A stretch of 64,000 bases of DNA from Gloeopeniophorella convolvens. Its lineage: Eukaryota; Basidiomycota; Agaricomycetes; Russulales. The DNA is taken from the NCBI GenBank assembly GCA_022496205.1, contig WTXD01000001.1, positions 1,674,001 to 1,738,000 on the forward strand, given 5' to 3'. The translations under genes were made by a program, and so were the position numbers. Shown here piece after piece: positions 11,785 to 22,096 of this stretch. The first letter of the stretch is position 1. The number at the start of each line of letters is the position of its first letter. The notes under the pieces are model-generated. The model did no database searches and was not told the DNA's origin. It saw nothing but the letters and a program-made list of their open reading frames with translations.

Positions 11785-13104
11785 ATGCTGCGCATCAACA
11801 TCTTCGCGTCTATCAAGCCCCTATTAGGGCCCAATGCCTCGCGCGCTGGGCCTCACGCCTTACCACTACGCTCCTTTACCAACTCTGCGCGACCGCGAAT
11901 TCTGGAGGCGCTCCGGAACAGACCGACCAATCTCTTCGCAAAACCTTTCCAGGCGTCATCACGGGGCATTGTCGACTCCGCGGTAGTATCTCGACCAACG
12001 CAGTCAGAGGCATGGAAGCGCTACGCAGTTACGGCCGTGCGTCGACCTGAATGAGTAATGCACCGGATTCCATGCTGACCTACCGTCAGGCTACTGTCGC
12101 CGGCACCATCGTCGGCGTAGAAGCGTTCTTAAATCGCGATACGCGTGAAAGCCTCACCGCAGCTGAACAGTCGTACCTCCATGATTCATTTAAGTATACG
12201 GGCGGTGGTCTCGTCCTGACTGCCCTGGCGGCTCGCGGTATGTTCAAGGCAGGGCTGCCGTTCCGCATCATGGCGGCAAACCCTTGTAAGTATTTATGAT
12301 ATGACACCGCTGTTGCTGTTCACTTACTTACCGCTTGCAGGGCTTGTGCTTGGCGTCAGTCTCGTCGGTAGCATCGGGAGCATGATGGGCGTGTACTACA
12401 CGTCCCCGGAGAACACGGTGCAAAAGCACGCCTTTTGGCTGGTGAGCAGTGAGCCATTATAGACCATCGAACGTAGCGTTCATATTTACTTTCATAGGCT
12501 TTCAACGCCTGCCAAGCCGCAACGCTTAGTCCCTTGTTCTTCCTTAGCCCTGCCATCCTTTCGCGAGCCGCGCTTTACACGTGTGGCGTCGTCGGCTCGC
12601 TTTCTTACATCGGAGCTACTGCGACGTGAGCTTCCCCGCATCATACACGCCGGTGTACTGACCACGATTCACAGTAATGACAAGTACTTATATATGGGCG
12701 GTCCTCTGCTTGCTGGCGTCACCGTTGTGGCGCTGAGCTCCCTTGCACCTATGGCGCTCCCTCTCGGCATGCGCGCATTAGCTATCACCGAGTCCATCTC
12801 TCTCTACGGCGGCCTTGCAGTCTTCAGTGGTTTTGTGCTTTATGAGTACGTGAACCCAGTGCATATCCGGCGCATGTCCTCAATCGTCGCTTTGCAGCAC
12901 GCAGAAGATTCTGCACCATGCTCGCCTCGCTGAGCGTGGGGTTGTCCCTCGCGATCCCATGAAGGAGGCGATTGGCCTCGAGCTCGACATGATCAACATT
13001 TTGTAAGTCTACTTCCGCTACCACCCCATTCTGGTCTGCTCACCGTCTGTTCCAGTATTCGCATCGTGCAGATCCTCACCATGCAAGGTAACAGGAGAAA
13101 GTGA
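11785..13104 (+). CDS. GHITM: GHITM/TMBIM5-like inner-membrane protein (Bax-inhibitor-1 family), 333 aa
   Basis: Mitochondrial inner-membrane member of the TMBIM family; in animals it stabilises cristae and takes part in Ca2+/H+ exchange. Seven exons: 11785-12036, 12090-12285, 12341-12441, 12498-12625, 12675-12845, 12898-13002, 13056-13104. The first about 85 residues are Arg/Ser/Ala-rich with few acids, as expected of a mitochondrial targeting sequence. Six to seven hydrophobic segments follow, with the family stretch YTGGGLVLTALAARGMFKAG near the first helix. The C-terminal motif is YDTQKILHHARLAERGVVPR, then DPMKEAIGLELDMINIFIRI, which includes the conserved Asp/Glu of the UPF0005 fold. 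A possible AATAAA signal lies about 105 bp after the stop. Confidence 0.93.
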
Positions 13105-13290
13105 CGTCATTCTTGAATTTGTAGCCTTGTAACCCGCTTTGCATCTTACGCGCCGCACCATTCATTCCGTTTTGATCATTTTGCTATTATATTCACATCC
13201 CTGTTCATCAATAAAACAGTGTTTGAAGTTATCTCCCGTCCAGTCTTAGAGACCGTTTCAAGTACCGCAGGTTTAACACTACTTGAGCCC

Positions 13291-14914
13291 TCAAGCCTTC
13301 CACACCCATGCGCCCTTGTTCTTCGCGTCTAACCACCTCACGTATGCAGCACAAAAGCCTGCCGCGAGCAACAAAACTCCGTCGTATATTGCCACTTGGT
13401 TGTATTTCGTCTTCAACCCGCCCAGAGGTTCCGATAGCACGGAGGTACGTTGATGGGTGCCAAGGATAACACCTGCCACAGGTGCCCCAAACAGTGCCCC
13501 GAGTCCGCGGATGAAGTAGATCGCGGCGTTGACCGAGGCGTAGTGCTGCGCACCATAGACCTCTGCGATAGCAGTGGGCAGGAGCGCGTTGTAGCCGCCG
13601 GCATAAATGCCGTACAGCACGACGAAGGCGAGGAACCGTGAACGGGAGGCATCAAGCCAGAGTGCGAGCACGGAGGCTCCGGACAGGATGACCTGTAAAT
13701 GAGGGTTGCGACGTTTCACCAAGGGATGTTCTATCATTGTGAGATACGTACGCTGAGAACCATCGTGTTTTGACGCCCCACTTGGTCGGCGAGGAGTCCC
13801 ATTCCGATGCGTGATGCGCTGTTCACGGCACTGTTCACGGCCAAGAGCAAACTGCCCGTGGAGGAGGAAAGCGACAACACGGAGGTCGAGTACGTGGTCA
13901 AATAATACAATGGTATAACGTTCCCAGCTGCCTGGAGGAACGCCGCGAAGGACTTAACACAGCGCGGTGATGAGCAGGTGACAGCTGCCAGATTGAGGAC
14001 GAACGCACCTGCAGCAAGAATGTGCCCCTCTTGGCTAGCGCAAGCGTCGGTCGCGCGGTTCTGTATCCCGGCGGGCGGCGTATGACACAGGACACGGGTA
14101 TGCAGACCACGAAGTTCCACGCGCCAAGAATGCGTAGCGTGGCCGGTGCACCCAGGTGATCCAATAACGCATGCGTGACTGGCGCAAGAACCAACCCACC
14201 GATACCTGAGCCAGCGAGAACGATGCCCATCGCAAGCCCGCGGTGGCGGTCGAAGAAGGGCGGCGTGAGCGACATAATGGGGTAGTACAGCAGCGATGAC
14301 CCAACGCCATAGAGCAGAGCCTGCGTCAGGAACAGCTGCCACAGCTAATCGCGAGGACGTGAGTCGGGGGTTGAGGTGTATGCGCGCGTTGTACATGCAC
14401 GCACCTTTGTTGCAAAGCTCGCGAGTACGAGCCCAAGGCTCATGAGTGCCGTGCCGCTAAGGCACACGAGGCGCAAGTCCGGTACTTTCGAGATCATTGG
14501 ACTAACAAATATACTGCCGCTCCACGTCAGGCCGCCGCCTAGAGTGCCGATAAGTGATACGAGGGCATCCTGTCCCGCTCCGTCGCGAATGTTGCTCTGT
14601 GATGAAGTGTAGAATTCCTGATGATCATTATATCAGGGTTAACGCCCAAACATTGTCATTCAAACCGATCATCTGATAGTCCTGACCTGGAAAATACCAT
14701 AGGTCTGATTGATTCCGATGGTCTGGAACGTCATCATGAACCCGGCCAGGAGTAGCACGAGCTGGTACGCGCGCGTTGGGCGCAGATCCTCCGCTGCATC
14801 CTCAGGTGGGGTGGGGCCATGCTCATTCGTGATCGAGTCAACATGAGAAGCTGTAGTGGCTAAGTTGAGTTCGCTCAGCACATGAGACTCGTCTCTAGCG
14901 GTCGAAACGTCCAT
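13291..14914 (-). CDS. MFS monocarboxylate-transporter-like carrier (MCT/MCH), 459 aa
   Basis: Twelve-TM carrier of the SLC16-like fungal group; substrates are monocarboxylates in animals and often unknown in fungi (yeast Mch proteins). Exons: 14914-14687, 14617-14405, 14344-14009, 13952-13752, 13692-13291. A cytosolic N-terminus of about 45 residues precedes RAYQLVLLLAGFMMTFQTIG and NQTYGIFQEFYTSS (TM1). Then come LVSLIGTLGGGLTWSGSIFV, LLYGVGSSLLYYPIMSLTPP, FFDRHRGLAMGIVLAGSGIG (the loop typical of this group) and, in the second half, GRQNTMVLSVILSGASVLAL and GYNALLPTAIAEVYG. Exon phases are all 0. A TTG-initiated extension upstream of the chosen ATG was not used. Converges on the GHITM gene. 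Confidence 0.9.
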
Positions 14915-15468
14915 GGTGAATGCGTCCAAGGACCCATCGTAGTAGGCGCGGAACCGCGATTACGAAGCTTCGCCAGTGGAAGCTCGGTGGAAAGACTCCT
15001 CGGATGCGCGGCGAGTCGGGGCCGGCAGTATCTGGCAACGGGCACTCCAGGCTTTCGCCTCTCCGTCGTCGAACTCAACGGTCTACTATCTCCATTCTCC
15101 ACGTACCCACATAGTAATTGCAAGGTGCAAATTATTACTCGCTGTCATCATGACACAAGGCTTACTCATTGTCCAGCCCCCTCGCTTTTCGCGCAGTTTT
15201 GGGGGGTTCGTCGGTTCGAAGTCCATGGGGAGGCGTCGGGTGCATCTCTCCTAGTCTCGGTTCCAGACGTTGCAGAGCCGAGATCATTCAATCACTGTCC
15301 CCGTCCGTTGATCCCATCAAACAGATACCCCCGTTGGGGGTCAAAGCCATGGTGGTTCCGCTCTGTGAAGGTCTGGGAACGAGACTAGCCGTTCGGCCAC
15401 GATGAGACATGCCGTTGCTTGGCAGTGGTGTCCCTTCTAACCTTACTCGCCCACTGCCACTCAGCATT
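14915..15468. other. Divergent promoter region, no gene seen
   Basis: About 550 bp between the starts of the MCT-like carrier (-) and the first AYR1-like reductase (+). The open frames here are GC-driven and carry no recognisable domain. Confidence 0.55.
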
Positions 15469-16475
15469 ATGTCCCCGAAGGTTGTCCTTGTGACGGGCTG
15501 TTCAGAGGGAGGGATTGGCTTTCATCTGTATGTGGATCTCCCTAGTATCACACATGACCGAGCAGTTGACGAGGCATGAACAGTGCAAAAGAATTCGCGT
15601 TGCAAGGGTGTAAGGTTTATGCGACGGCCAGAAAGATGGAGAGGATGCAAGGGCTGCGCCAGCACGATCAAATTGTGCTTCTGGTCCTCGACGTCACGGA
15701 CGATGTTGCTGTCAGGACTGTGGTCAGTAACATCATAGAGCAAGAAGGTAAGATTGATATTGTTGTGAATAATGCGGGTGTGGGCTCCTGTGGTACGCGA
15801 CTCTCGGGCTTTTTCCTCCACCTCGTTTGTGATGATGCGCTGTAGGACCTGTATTGGAAACGCCGCTAGAACATGTGCAGATGGCATTCAATGTCAATGT
15901 TCATGGTGTCCTCCGAGTTTCCCAGGCCGCATTTCCTCACATGGCTGCACGCAAACAAGGGATGTTTATTACAATCGGTTCCGTTGCTGGGAACAAGTAT
16001 GTGTATAATCACATTCTACCTCTACCTATCTCTACTCACACTGATGCATCATCTTCCTAGTACCATGCCTTGGGGTGGTATATACTCTTCCACGAAAACA
16101 GCAGTCCACGCCATCACCAATGTATTAGATATGGAGTGCCGGCCTTTCAACATCAAGGTCCTGCTTGTCGCCCCCGGCGTCGTTCAGTCCAACCTCCCTA
16201 TCAACCAGAGCTATCGCCCTCCGCCGGATACACTTTACGCAAAGTACACGAACAGCATCCTAGCCCGACTGAGCATGGGCAAATCCATGAAACAAATGCC
16301 CACCGACGTTTTTGCAAAGCAGGTGGTCACCAAAGCGCTAGCGCCAGACCCGCCCAAGTATATGTCCATGGGGGCTGGTGCTACTTTCGTTTGGCTGCTC
16401 ACCTGGCTGCCGCGCAAATGGCTCCTGCCCTTCCTCTGGACGCGTGTCGTGAATAGTATTCGTACAGGAAATTAA
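15469..16475 (+). CDS. AYR1-like short-chain dehydrogenase, copy 1, 277 aa
   Basis: Probable NADPH-dependent 1-acyl-dihydroxyacetone-phosphate reductase-like SDR of the ER or lipid-droplet membrane. Exons: 15469-15527, 15584-15792, 15846-15996, 16061-16475. It has the cofactor motif VVLVTGCSEGGIGFHL, LDVTDD, the NNAG motif (VVNNAGVGSCG), the active-site Ser region MFITIGSVAGN and the catalytic YSSTK. A hydrophobic C-terminal segment (FVWLLTWLPRKWLLPFLW) should anchor it. The exon 2 acceptor is set at AACAG/TGCAAAAG because this restores LAKEFALQGCKVYATARK and matches copy 2; a more upstream AG breaks the frame. A paralogue follows 643 bp downstream in the same direction. Confidence 0.9.
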
Positions 16476-17118
16476 CTGTGATGGCTCCGAGTGTACCTCC
16501 CTTGGTGTTCTGCATGAAATGTGGCGCAGCTGCCGCGGCTTTGAACGATGGCATCTGTAGCTGTTGATCATAGCTCGTTCACATGCTTGTGATCACTTTA
16601 ATCCACTGCTTCATCTCCCATTTCCCTACGATTGATTGTGATATCGTTGCATGTACACGTGGAACGCCTGGCCCGAAAGTACACCTCTCTGCCCTCACGG
16701 ATGTGGCGGGTATGCTTCCCATCCTTTCCCAGAGTCTCGGACCCGATTCGCGGTGCATTTGTCCGACGTCCCAATTCGATTATGTATCCTCTGAGCTGGT
16801 CCCAGCCCGAGGCACTCAGCCTTTCTCCTAAATATGATACAAAAAGTATTGCCGCGCCGTTTTTGTGGTGCTGCACCAGGCCAATATTGGCCTGAGCTTG
16901 AAGGTTTTTGGAACCCGACGGAGAGACCCGACGGCAGCACAACGCTTGCGGAATTGCAAGACTCCGAGCGGAGTAAGTAGAACGTTGCCGCATTCCGCGT
17001 AACCGGACACCGGGCAGACCGCCTACCTCCGCCTACCCATGCATTCGACCTCATAAGATGATGCAGCGCCCCAACGTAAAGCAACCAACTTCTCGTTGAC
17101 CTTATCTCCAAGCGCAGA
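16476..17118. other. Intergenic between the two reductase copies
   Basis: About 640 bp containing the 3' flank of copy 1 and the promoter of copy 2. It holds the perfect palindrome listed separately; no gene was seen. Confidence 0.55.
16877..16894. promoter_or_regulatory. 18-bp perfect palindrome with two inverted CCAAT cores
   Basis: The sequence CAGGCCAATATTGGCCTG equals its own reverse complement and contains CCAAT on both strands, back to back. It lies about 225 bp upstream of the copy 2 reductase start. CCAAT is the core bound by the HAP/CBC complex in fungi; a role here is inference. Confidence 0.45.
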
Positions 17119-18090
17119 ATGTCGCCGAAGGTAGTCCTCATCACAGGTTGTTCGGAGGGAGGTATTGGCTTTCACCTGTGCGTACCCCTCGCCTTATGAC
17201 AACCGGTCTCTGACCTGATACTGTGGTTTTTAGTGCTGGGCAGTTTGCTCTCCAAGGATGCAAGGTGTATGCAACAGCCAGGAAAGTAGAGAAGATGGAG
17301 GCCCTGCGCCGCGATCAGATCGAGCTCCTGGCCCTCGACGTCACGGACGACGCCTCTGTCAAGGCAGCCGTAGACACCATCATCGAAAAAGAGGGGAGGA
17401 TAGACGTAGTCGTGAACAATGCCGGAGCAGGTTGCTACGGTGCGTGTGGCCTTGTCTTCTCACTCCCAGTCAACGGACGTCTTGCAGGGCCCACATTGGA
17501 GATTCCTCTGGAGCAAGTGCAGGCTACGTTCGACCTCAACGTATTCTCCGTTCTGCGGGTCAACCGTGCAGTCTTCCCTCACATGGCAGCGCGCAAGCAA
17601 GGGATGTTCATCACAATTGGCTCGGTCACCGGTCATGCGTATGTCCTTATACACTCGACTTGCGACTGCATCCCTGAACCAACCCTATAGGCCTCTGCCA
17701 TGGGGCGGCATTTACGCTGCAACGAAATCCGCAGTGCATGCAATTACCAACGCACTAGATATGGAGTGTCGGCCCTTCAACATCAAAGTTCTACTGGTTG
17801 CCCCTGGCGGTATCAAATCCAACATATCCGCAAACCAGGAATCTTTTTCTTCTTCGAACACGCTTTATGGTGATTATATAGAGAAGATCTGGGAAAGAAG
17901 GAACGTCAGCCAGCAGAATGCCACGCCCACGGATGTGTTCGCCAAGGCAGTGGTTACCAAGGCTTTAGCGTCGAAACCGCCGAGTTACATGACTTTGGGT
18001 GCCGGGGCTGCCCTTATAGCAATTCTTACTTGGTTGCCGCGAAGCTGGATGCTGTCCATACTTTGGAAGCGCTATGGCGCAAAATCATAG
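17119..18090 (+). CDS. AYR1-like short-chain dehydrogenase, copy 2, 271 aa
   Basis: Tandem paralogue of the preceding gene with the same four-exon structure: 17119-17177, 17234-17439, 17488-17638, 17691-18090. The three introns fall at equivalent places with the same phases (2, 1, 2), and exons 1 (59 nt) and 3 (151 nt) are equal in length in both copies. Motifs: VVLITGCSEGGIGFHL, LDVTDDASVKAAVDTI, VVNNAGAGCYG, MFITIGSVTGH and the catalytic YAATK. The C-terminal segment (ALIAILTWLPRSWMLSILW) is again hydrophobic. Divergence is greatest after the active site (the QESFSSSNTLYGDYIEKIWE region against QSYRPPPDTLYAKYTNSILA), which in SDRs lines the substrate pocket, so the copies may differ in substrate. 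Confidence 0.9.
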
Positions 18091-18447
18091 ACAGATTGAC
18101 CACGTCCCGCGATGAGGGCTAATCGCGACTCTACAATTGGGTGATGTCGGCAAGTGCTTACATAATGACTGGATGTGGGATTCACATCTTGCTTTCTGGG
18201 CGTTGAGTGTGCAGAGTGTCCCAATGTCGTAGTACGGTTACCGGTACCAGCTGTCAAAATTGTTCCCATTATGGGTCTTCCGTGTAGCGCTCGTTGGATT
18301 GTTTTGGGTTGGGTTGTTTTGGTCTACACGCGACTCCACAGCTCCTTCTTGTCGACGGGCTGGCCTGTCGAGGAATGTCAAGCACGGTCAGTCCCGTCTC
18401 GAAAACGATCGATCCCCTTCATTGAAGCGTCATACCCTTTGCAGACG
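18091..18447. other. Intergenic, HET gene promoter
   Basis: About 360 bp. The HET reading frame stays open upstream to 18175, but only from a GTG; the first ATG is at 18448. Confidence 0.5.
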
Positions 18448-20112
18448 ATGGACAACGACGACAGGACATCCAAGATCGTCCTTTATACCCCTCTCTCATC
18501 TCTCATTCAATCCCACGCCTTGTCAGTTCTGGATATAACTCCCTCTGCTACAACCGGCCGGTTTCGTCTCATGGATTGCCCTCAATTCGTCTATCACCAA
18601 GCGCTGGTTGTCCGGGAGTTCTTCGAATTTCCGCTTATGAAGTGCCCTTATGCTGCGATCTCATATGTCTGGCGCGGAAACACCGTCGACGAATGCACCG
18701 TTGGCTTAAGATTCTCTGTTTCTGGTGCTGAAGACGGTGATCTTGTCGGCGTGGATGTCCTCAGACACGCATGCACTGCGGCCCTTAACCAAGGGATCAA
18801 CTACATCTGGTTAGACCGCCTATGCATCATGCAAACGAGCAAGGAAGATAAGCACTGGCAAATCGGACACATGTTTCTAATCTACCAAAGGAGTGCTATA
18901 TCTCTCGTTTTCCCCGGTGGCATTCAGCGACTCGTCAGATTGGACGAACCTACAACGTGGATCAACCGTGGGTGGACGTTGCAGGAGGCACTGGCCCCTC
19001 CTCGCGTGGAGGTCGTGTATTCATGGACGTACGGCTCTGGCATGTATTTTGGGCGCTTTCGGGGCAACATCACGGAGCTCATCCCTGAAGAATCAGCGAT
19101 AACGCCCCTGCGCGAGTTGCTTTCTTTGAATGCATTCGGAACAACGGATTTTTTCCCGTCAGCCACCGGCGTTCATATCACGTTCCAGACAACGATCTTT
19201 GGCGTTCCAACTGACTCTTCTTCTGATACCCGGTCAGAACAGACAACAGAAGTGGTTATCTTCATGCTCAAGAACGCCCTGCAGCATGGCGGGGAGACTC
19301 CTGACCAACTGGCACCTGCTATCTGGCGCAGTGCCTTCTTCCGCGCATCTTCGCGCCCTGTGGACATGGTGTTCAGCATCATGGGTCTTTTCGGTGTCAC
19401 ACTCGACCCCCGCAGATTCGCCAAAGACGACCGTCTCGGAGCGACCATCGCTCTGATGCAAGAAATCCTCCGCCAAGGTGGCCGTGCAAACTGGTTGGGG
19501 TTGGCTCCGTACCTCCCGCCCCATCCTCAGCTTTCTACATTCCCTGTATTTCCGCGCACGCGTGTGGATGGGCAAGTCTTGCTCGAACTCAAAGTGCAAG
19601 ATGCCAACAAGTGGTCGGGCCGAATAGCGCACAAGCAACTCTCTGCCATATTGGACGTCCGGAGGATACAGATGCCTACGGGGAGCATGGACGATGTCGG
19701 ATACCTCGTCATCTCAAGGAAAGCTATTCGCATATTCTCCCAGCCAGATATCGCGGAGCCGCACGAGGATCATCATGCGCACATGGATCCCAGGACCGTC
19801 TCACCACCGCAGTGCTGCCTGAGACTCTGGGCAATAAACCGTACCGGATGGAGGTTCTATGGGGATCAGGACGACTCAACTCAAAGTTTTCCCAGAACAT
19901 TTGCTGTTCTACTAGGATGGCACAACGAGTTCTCGTTGGATGGCTTGTGGACAGGCCCTCGTTACCTGAGCGCGTTGCTCATTCGGGAACACGAGCCTGA
20001 TGGATTCCATGTCGAGTCTTTCTTCGAGCTAAGTCACAGGCTAGAGTTTTGGGTTGACAGGTGGGAAGAGCGTACTCTGCGCATTGGTGGGCAGGAGCGG
20101 AGCGGGGCATGA
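18448..20112 (+). CDS. HET (heterokaryon incompatibility) domain protein, 554 aa, intronless
   Basis: The HET domain triggers regulated cell death after non-self fusion in ascomycetes; basidiomycetes carry many HET genes of unknown trigger. Signature blocks: FPLMKCPYAAISYVW (block 1, about residue 65), INYIWLDRLCIMQTSKEDK with WQIGHMFLIYQRS (block 2, about residue 120) and INRGWTLQEALAPPRVEVV (block 3, about residue 175). The C-terminal two thirds, with an IMGLFGV segment, have no motif I recognise; no NACHT, WD40 or ankyrin repeats follow, so this is a short-type HET protein. The single-exon structure differs from its intron-rich neighbours. Confidence 0.88.
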   Translation: MDNDDRTSKIVLYTPLSSLIQSHALSVLDITPSATTGRFRLMDCPQFVYHQALVVREFFEFPLMKCPYAAISYVWRGNTVDECTVGLRFSVSGAEDGDLVGVDVLRHACTAALNQGINYIWLDRLCIMQTSKEDKHWQIGHMFLIYQRSAISLVFPGGIQRLVRLDEPTTWINRGWTLQEALAPPRVEVVYSWTYGSGMYFGRFRGNITELIPEESAITPLRELLSLNAFGTTDFFPSATGVHITFQTTIFGVPTDSSSDTRSEQTTEVVIFMLKNALQHGGETPDQLAPAIWRSAFFRASSRPVDMVFSIMGLFGVTLDPRRFAKDDRLGATIALMQEILRQGGRANWLGLAPYLPPHPQLSTFPVFPRTRVDGQVLLELKVQDANKWSGRIAHKQLSAILDVRRIQMPTGSMDDVGYLVISRKAIRIFSQPDIAEPHEDHHAHMDPRTVSPPQCCLRLWAINRTGWRFYGDQDDSTQSFPRTFAVLLGWHNEFSLDGLWTGPRYLSALLIREHEPDGFHVESFFELSHRLEFWVDRWEERTLRIGGQERSGA

Positions 20113-20465
20113 TGCATGATGGCTTGCTGGGCAGACGGTGGAATTGCTAAGAGGTTGTGTAAACACCTGACATTGATTTCCCTGTCATTACTGTGACAGA
20201 GAGTATCGCACGTTTATGTATTCACAATTCCGACCCTTCGCTATTTTTGGTAGAACAGAGTTGGTGGCACGGTGCGAGAGCAAGAGCCTTCCAACACTGT
20301 CGCGGGAGAAGTTACCAGAGATGCAATTGTCGGACTCCGTGTTCCGCGCTCGGGCAGTTGTCACCTTATCATCGTTGCTTTATAATGCACCAACCTCTGT
20401 GCAGTACAATCCCCACCGACGCTACATCACCGCACATCTACTCGATAGGGAGCCATAGCTAAAGC
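20113..20465. other. Intergenic, no gene seen
   Basis: About 350 bp between the HET and F-box genes. The short frames present have no recognisable content. Confidence 0.55.
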
Positions 20466-21662
20466 ATGGCCTCCGGTGATCTACGCAACCAGTTTTACCT
20501 GCCTCCAGAGCTTTGGCTACTTATTCTTACACATGCCGCCGAGCACCAAGATCCTCTGCAGCCGTACTACGAACCATTCCATTCGGCTGGCTGCGCAATT
20601 AGCTCAGAAACCTCTGTCGACGCCGTCTCCTTGAAGAACAGACATGCACTCGGGCTCGTTTGCAAGCAATGGAGAGGGTTGATCGTGAAGCAACTGTACC
20701 AAGATATCAGGGTCGGCAGGCGCGGAGCTGCCCTTCTAGCCACCTTACAGCGCAAGGAGACTCACGAAGGACATCAATATGGTCGCCTGGTGCGCCGAAT
20801 GGTCCTACCCTACTCGAGCACCGAAACACGGACAAATCACGCGCTCCCTGCTCTTGACATCCTCCGAGCATGCCCACAGCTCGAGGTGCTCATACGACCC
20901 CCTACAGTGGCATGGCTACAACTTCCCCAGTTCGACTTCACCACCGAATCCCCCAGCTTCCCCAACCTCAAGCGGCTCGATTGGTGGCACCATGACTACG
21001 CTTCCCGCAGCGGAGGCATCAACAATCTCGGGGACGTCCTCCGCAATGCCCCCAACCTCGAGTATCTCTCCATTTGCGATGACGGGCGGTCGGTCCCGGC
21101 GCGCCAGAAGTGCATGCAGCTCTCGCACCTCAAGGTCCTCCGAGTGCAGCGCGTCATGCCCATGTTTGCCCAGCGCGTGTGTTTGTGGGACATGCCATCC
21201 TTAACCCATCTGATTCTCGGCAACCCCTACCCTGCCGCATCAAAGTACTTGTTTTGCGGAGCCTTAGGACCCAGGCTTCGCAGCATTGAGCTGGGGCTTC
21301 ACATGAGCTTCCTCCTTCGAGACGAAGTGGGCATGATCATGGCGTCGTGTCCTCAGCTCATAGAAATCAACTTCTACGCATTGTTTACTGCGCCCTGCAG
21401 GTATACCAGGACACACACCTCACTTCAGCGCGTCGGCCTTCATCTACACGAGAACCTCAGCCTCGCCTGTGACGACCATTACGACTCGAAAGCCCGGGAG
21501 ATGGTGGAAGGTCACCTAAACGCCTTTCCGAAGGACATGTTTCCTTCATTGGCCGACTTCGTCATGTATGGGGAGGAATGGATAGCGATGCTCAAGCATC
21601 CTAACTCTCCTTCGATTGAGGATCTCATCAGGAGCCAGGGGAGATCTATGGTCGTGATCTAG
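20466..21662 (+). CDS. F-box protein, 398 aa, intronless
   Basis: Likely substrate adaptor of an SCF ubiquitin ligase. The N-terminal segment FYLPPELWLLILTHAAEHQD and the following LKNRHALGLVCKQWRGLIVK helix form a divergent fungal F-box of about 50 residues, interrupted by an insertion as is common in basidiomycetes. The rest has irregular leucine-rich spacing (LKRLDWWHHD, NLEYLSICDD, LKVLRVQR, SLTHLILGN), suggesting degenerate LRRs as the substrate-binding part. Such F-box/LRR proteins form very large, fast-evolving families in Agaricomycetes, so no target can be inferred. It has a single exon, like the HET gene before it. Confidence 0.85.
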   Translation: MASGDLRNQFYLPPELWLLILTHAAEHQDPLQPYYEPFHSAGCAISSETSVDAVSLKNRHALGLVCKQWRGLIVKQLYQDIRVGRRGAALLATLQRKETHEGHQYGRLVRRMVLPYSSTETRTNHALPALDILRACPQLEVLIRPPTVAWLQLPQFDFTTESPSFPNLKRLDWWHHDYASRSGGINNLGDVLRNAPNLEYLSICDDGRSVPARQKCMQLSHLKVLRVQRVMPMFAQRVCLWDMPSLTHLILGNPYPAASKYLFCGALGPRLRSIELGLHMSFLLRDEVGMIMASCPQLIEINFYALFTAPCRYTRTHTSLQRVGLHLHENLSLACDDHYDSKAREMVEGHLNAFPKDMFPSLADFVMYGEEWIAMLKHPNSPSIEDLIRSQGRSMVVI

Positions 21663-22096
21663 CCTGCCGTGACGTCCCCGCCAAAGATGTATAGTATTTA
21701 TGTCTGTTCGCCACCTTACCGGTCCCTGAGTTAGAGGTACAGGTCCATCTGTATATGTAGCCAAGGGTCTTAGTGCTGCTGCGTTCGTCAGGCAGGTTGG
21801 TCATCCCAGTATCAGCTTCTTTATGGCATATAACCGGGCCCACTGGCCAATTCGACAGGTACAGTCGCTCGAGTTGGGACTGCCATGGACGAAGTGTACG
21901 CTATATATGCAGTCTCATCTATGGAGGAAGCGATAGTGGATAGATGGAAGTAGTACTTATGTTGTCGGCAACGTTCTGGCCAGTGGCCGCGGTTGCCATT
22001 TCTGGTCACGTTCCCAGTGCCCGGCAGTTCAAACGGGCTACCGTTGGTGTCACTCCATAGCTTATACCCTCAAGTCCACGTACATAGCATACCCTT
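21663..22096. other. Intergenic, no gene seen
   Basis: About 430 bp containing the F-box 3' flank and the light-chain promoter. No repeat or RNA gene was recognised. Confidence 0.55.

Noticed and set aside
14914..14929. Extended start of the MCT-like carrier at 14929
   Set aside because: That codon is TTG on the minus strand; the first ATG is at 14914.
18175..18447. N-terminal extension of the HET protein
   Set aside because: The extended frame begins at GTG, and the first true ATG is at 18448, just before the segment leading into the HET domain.
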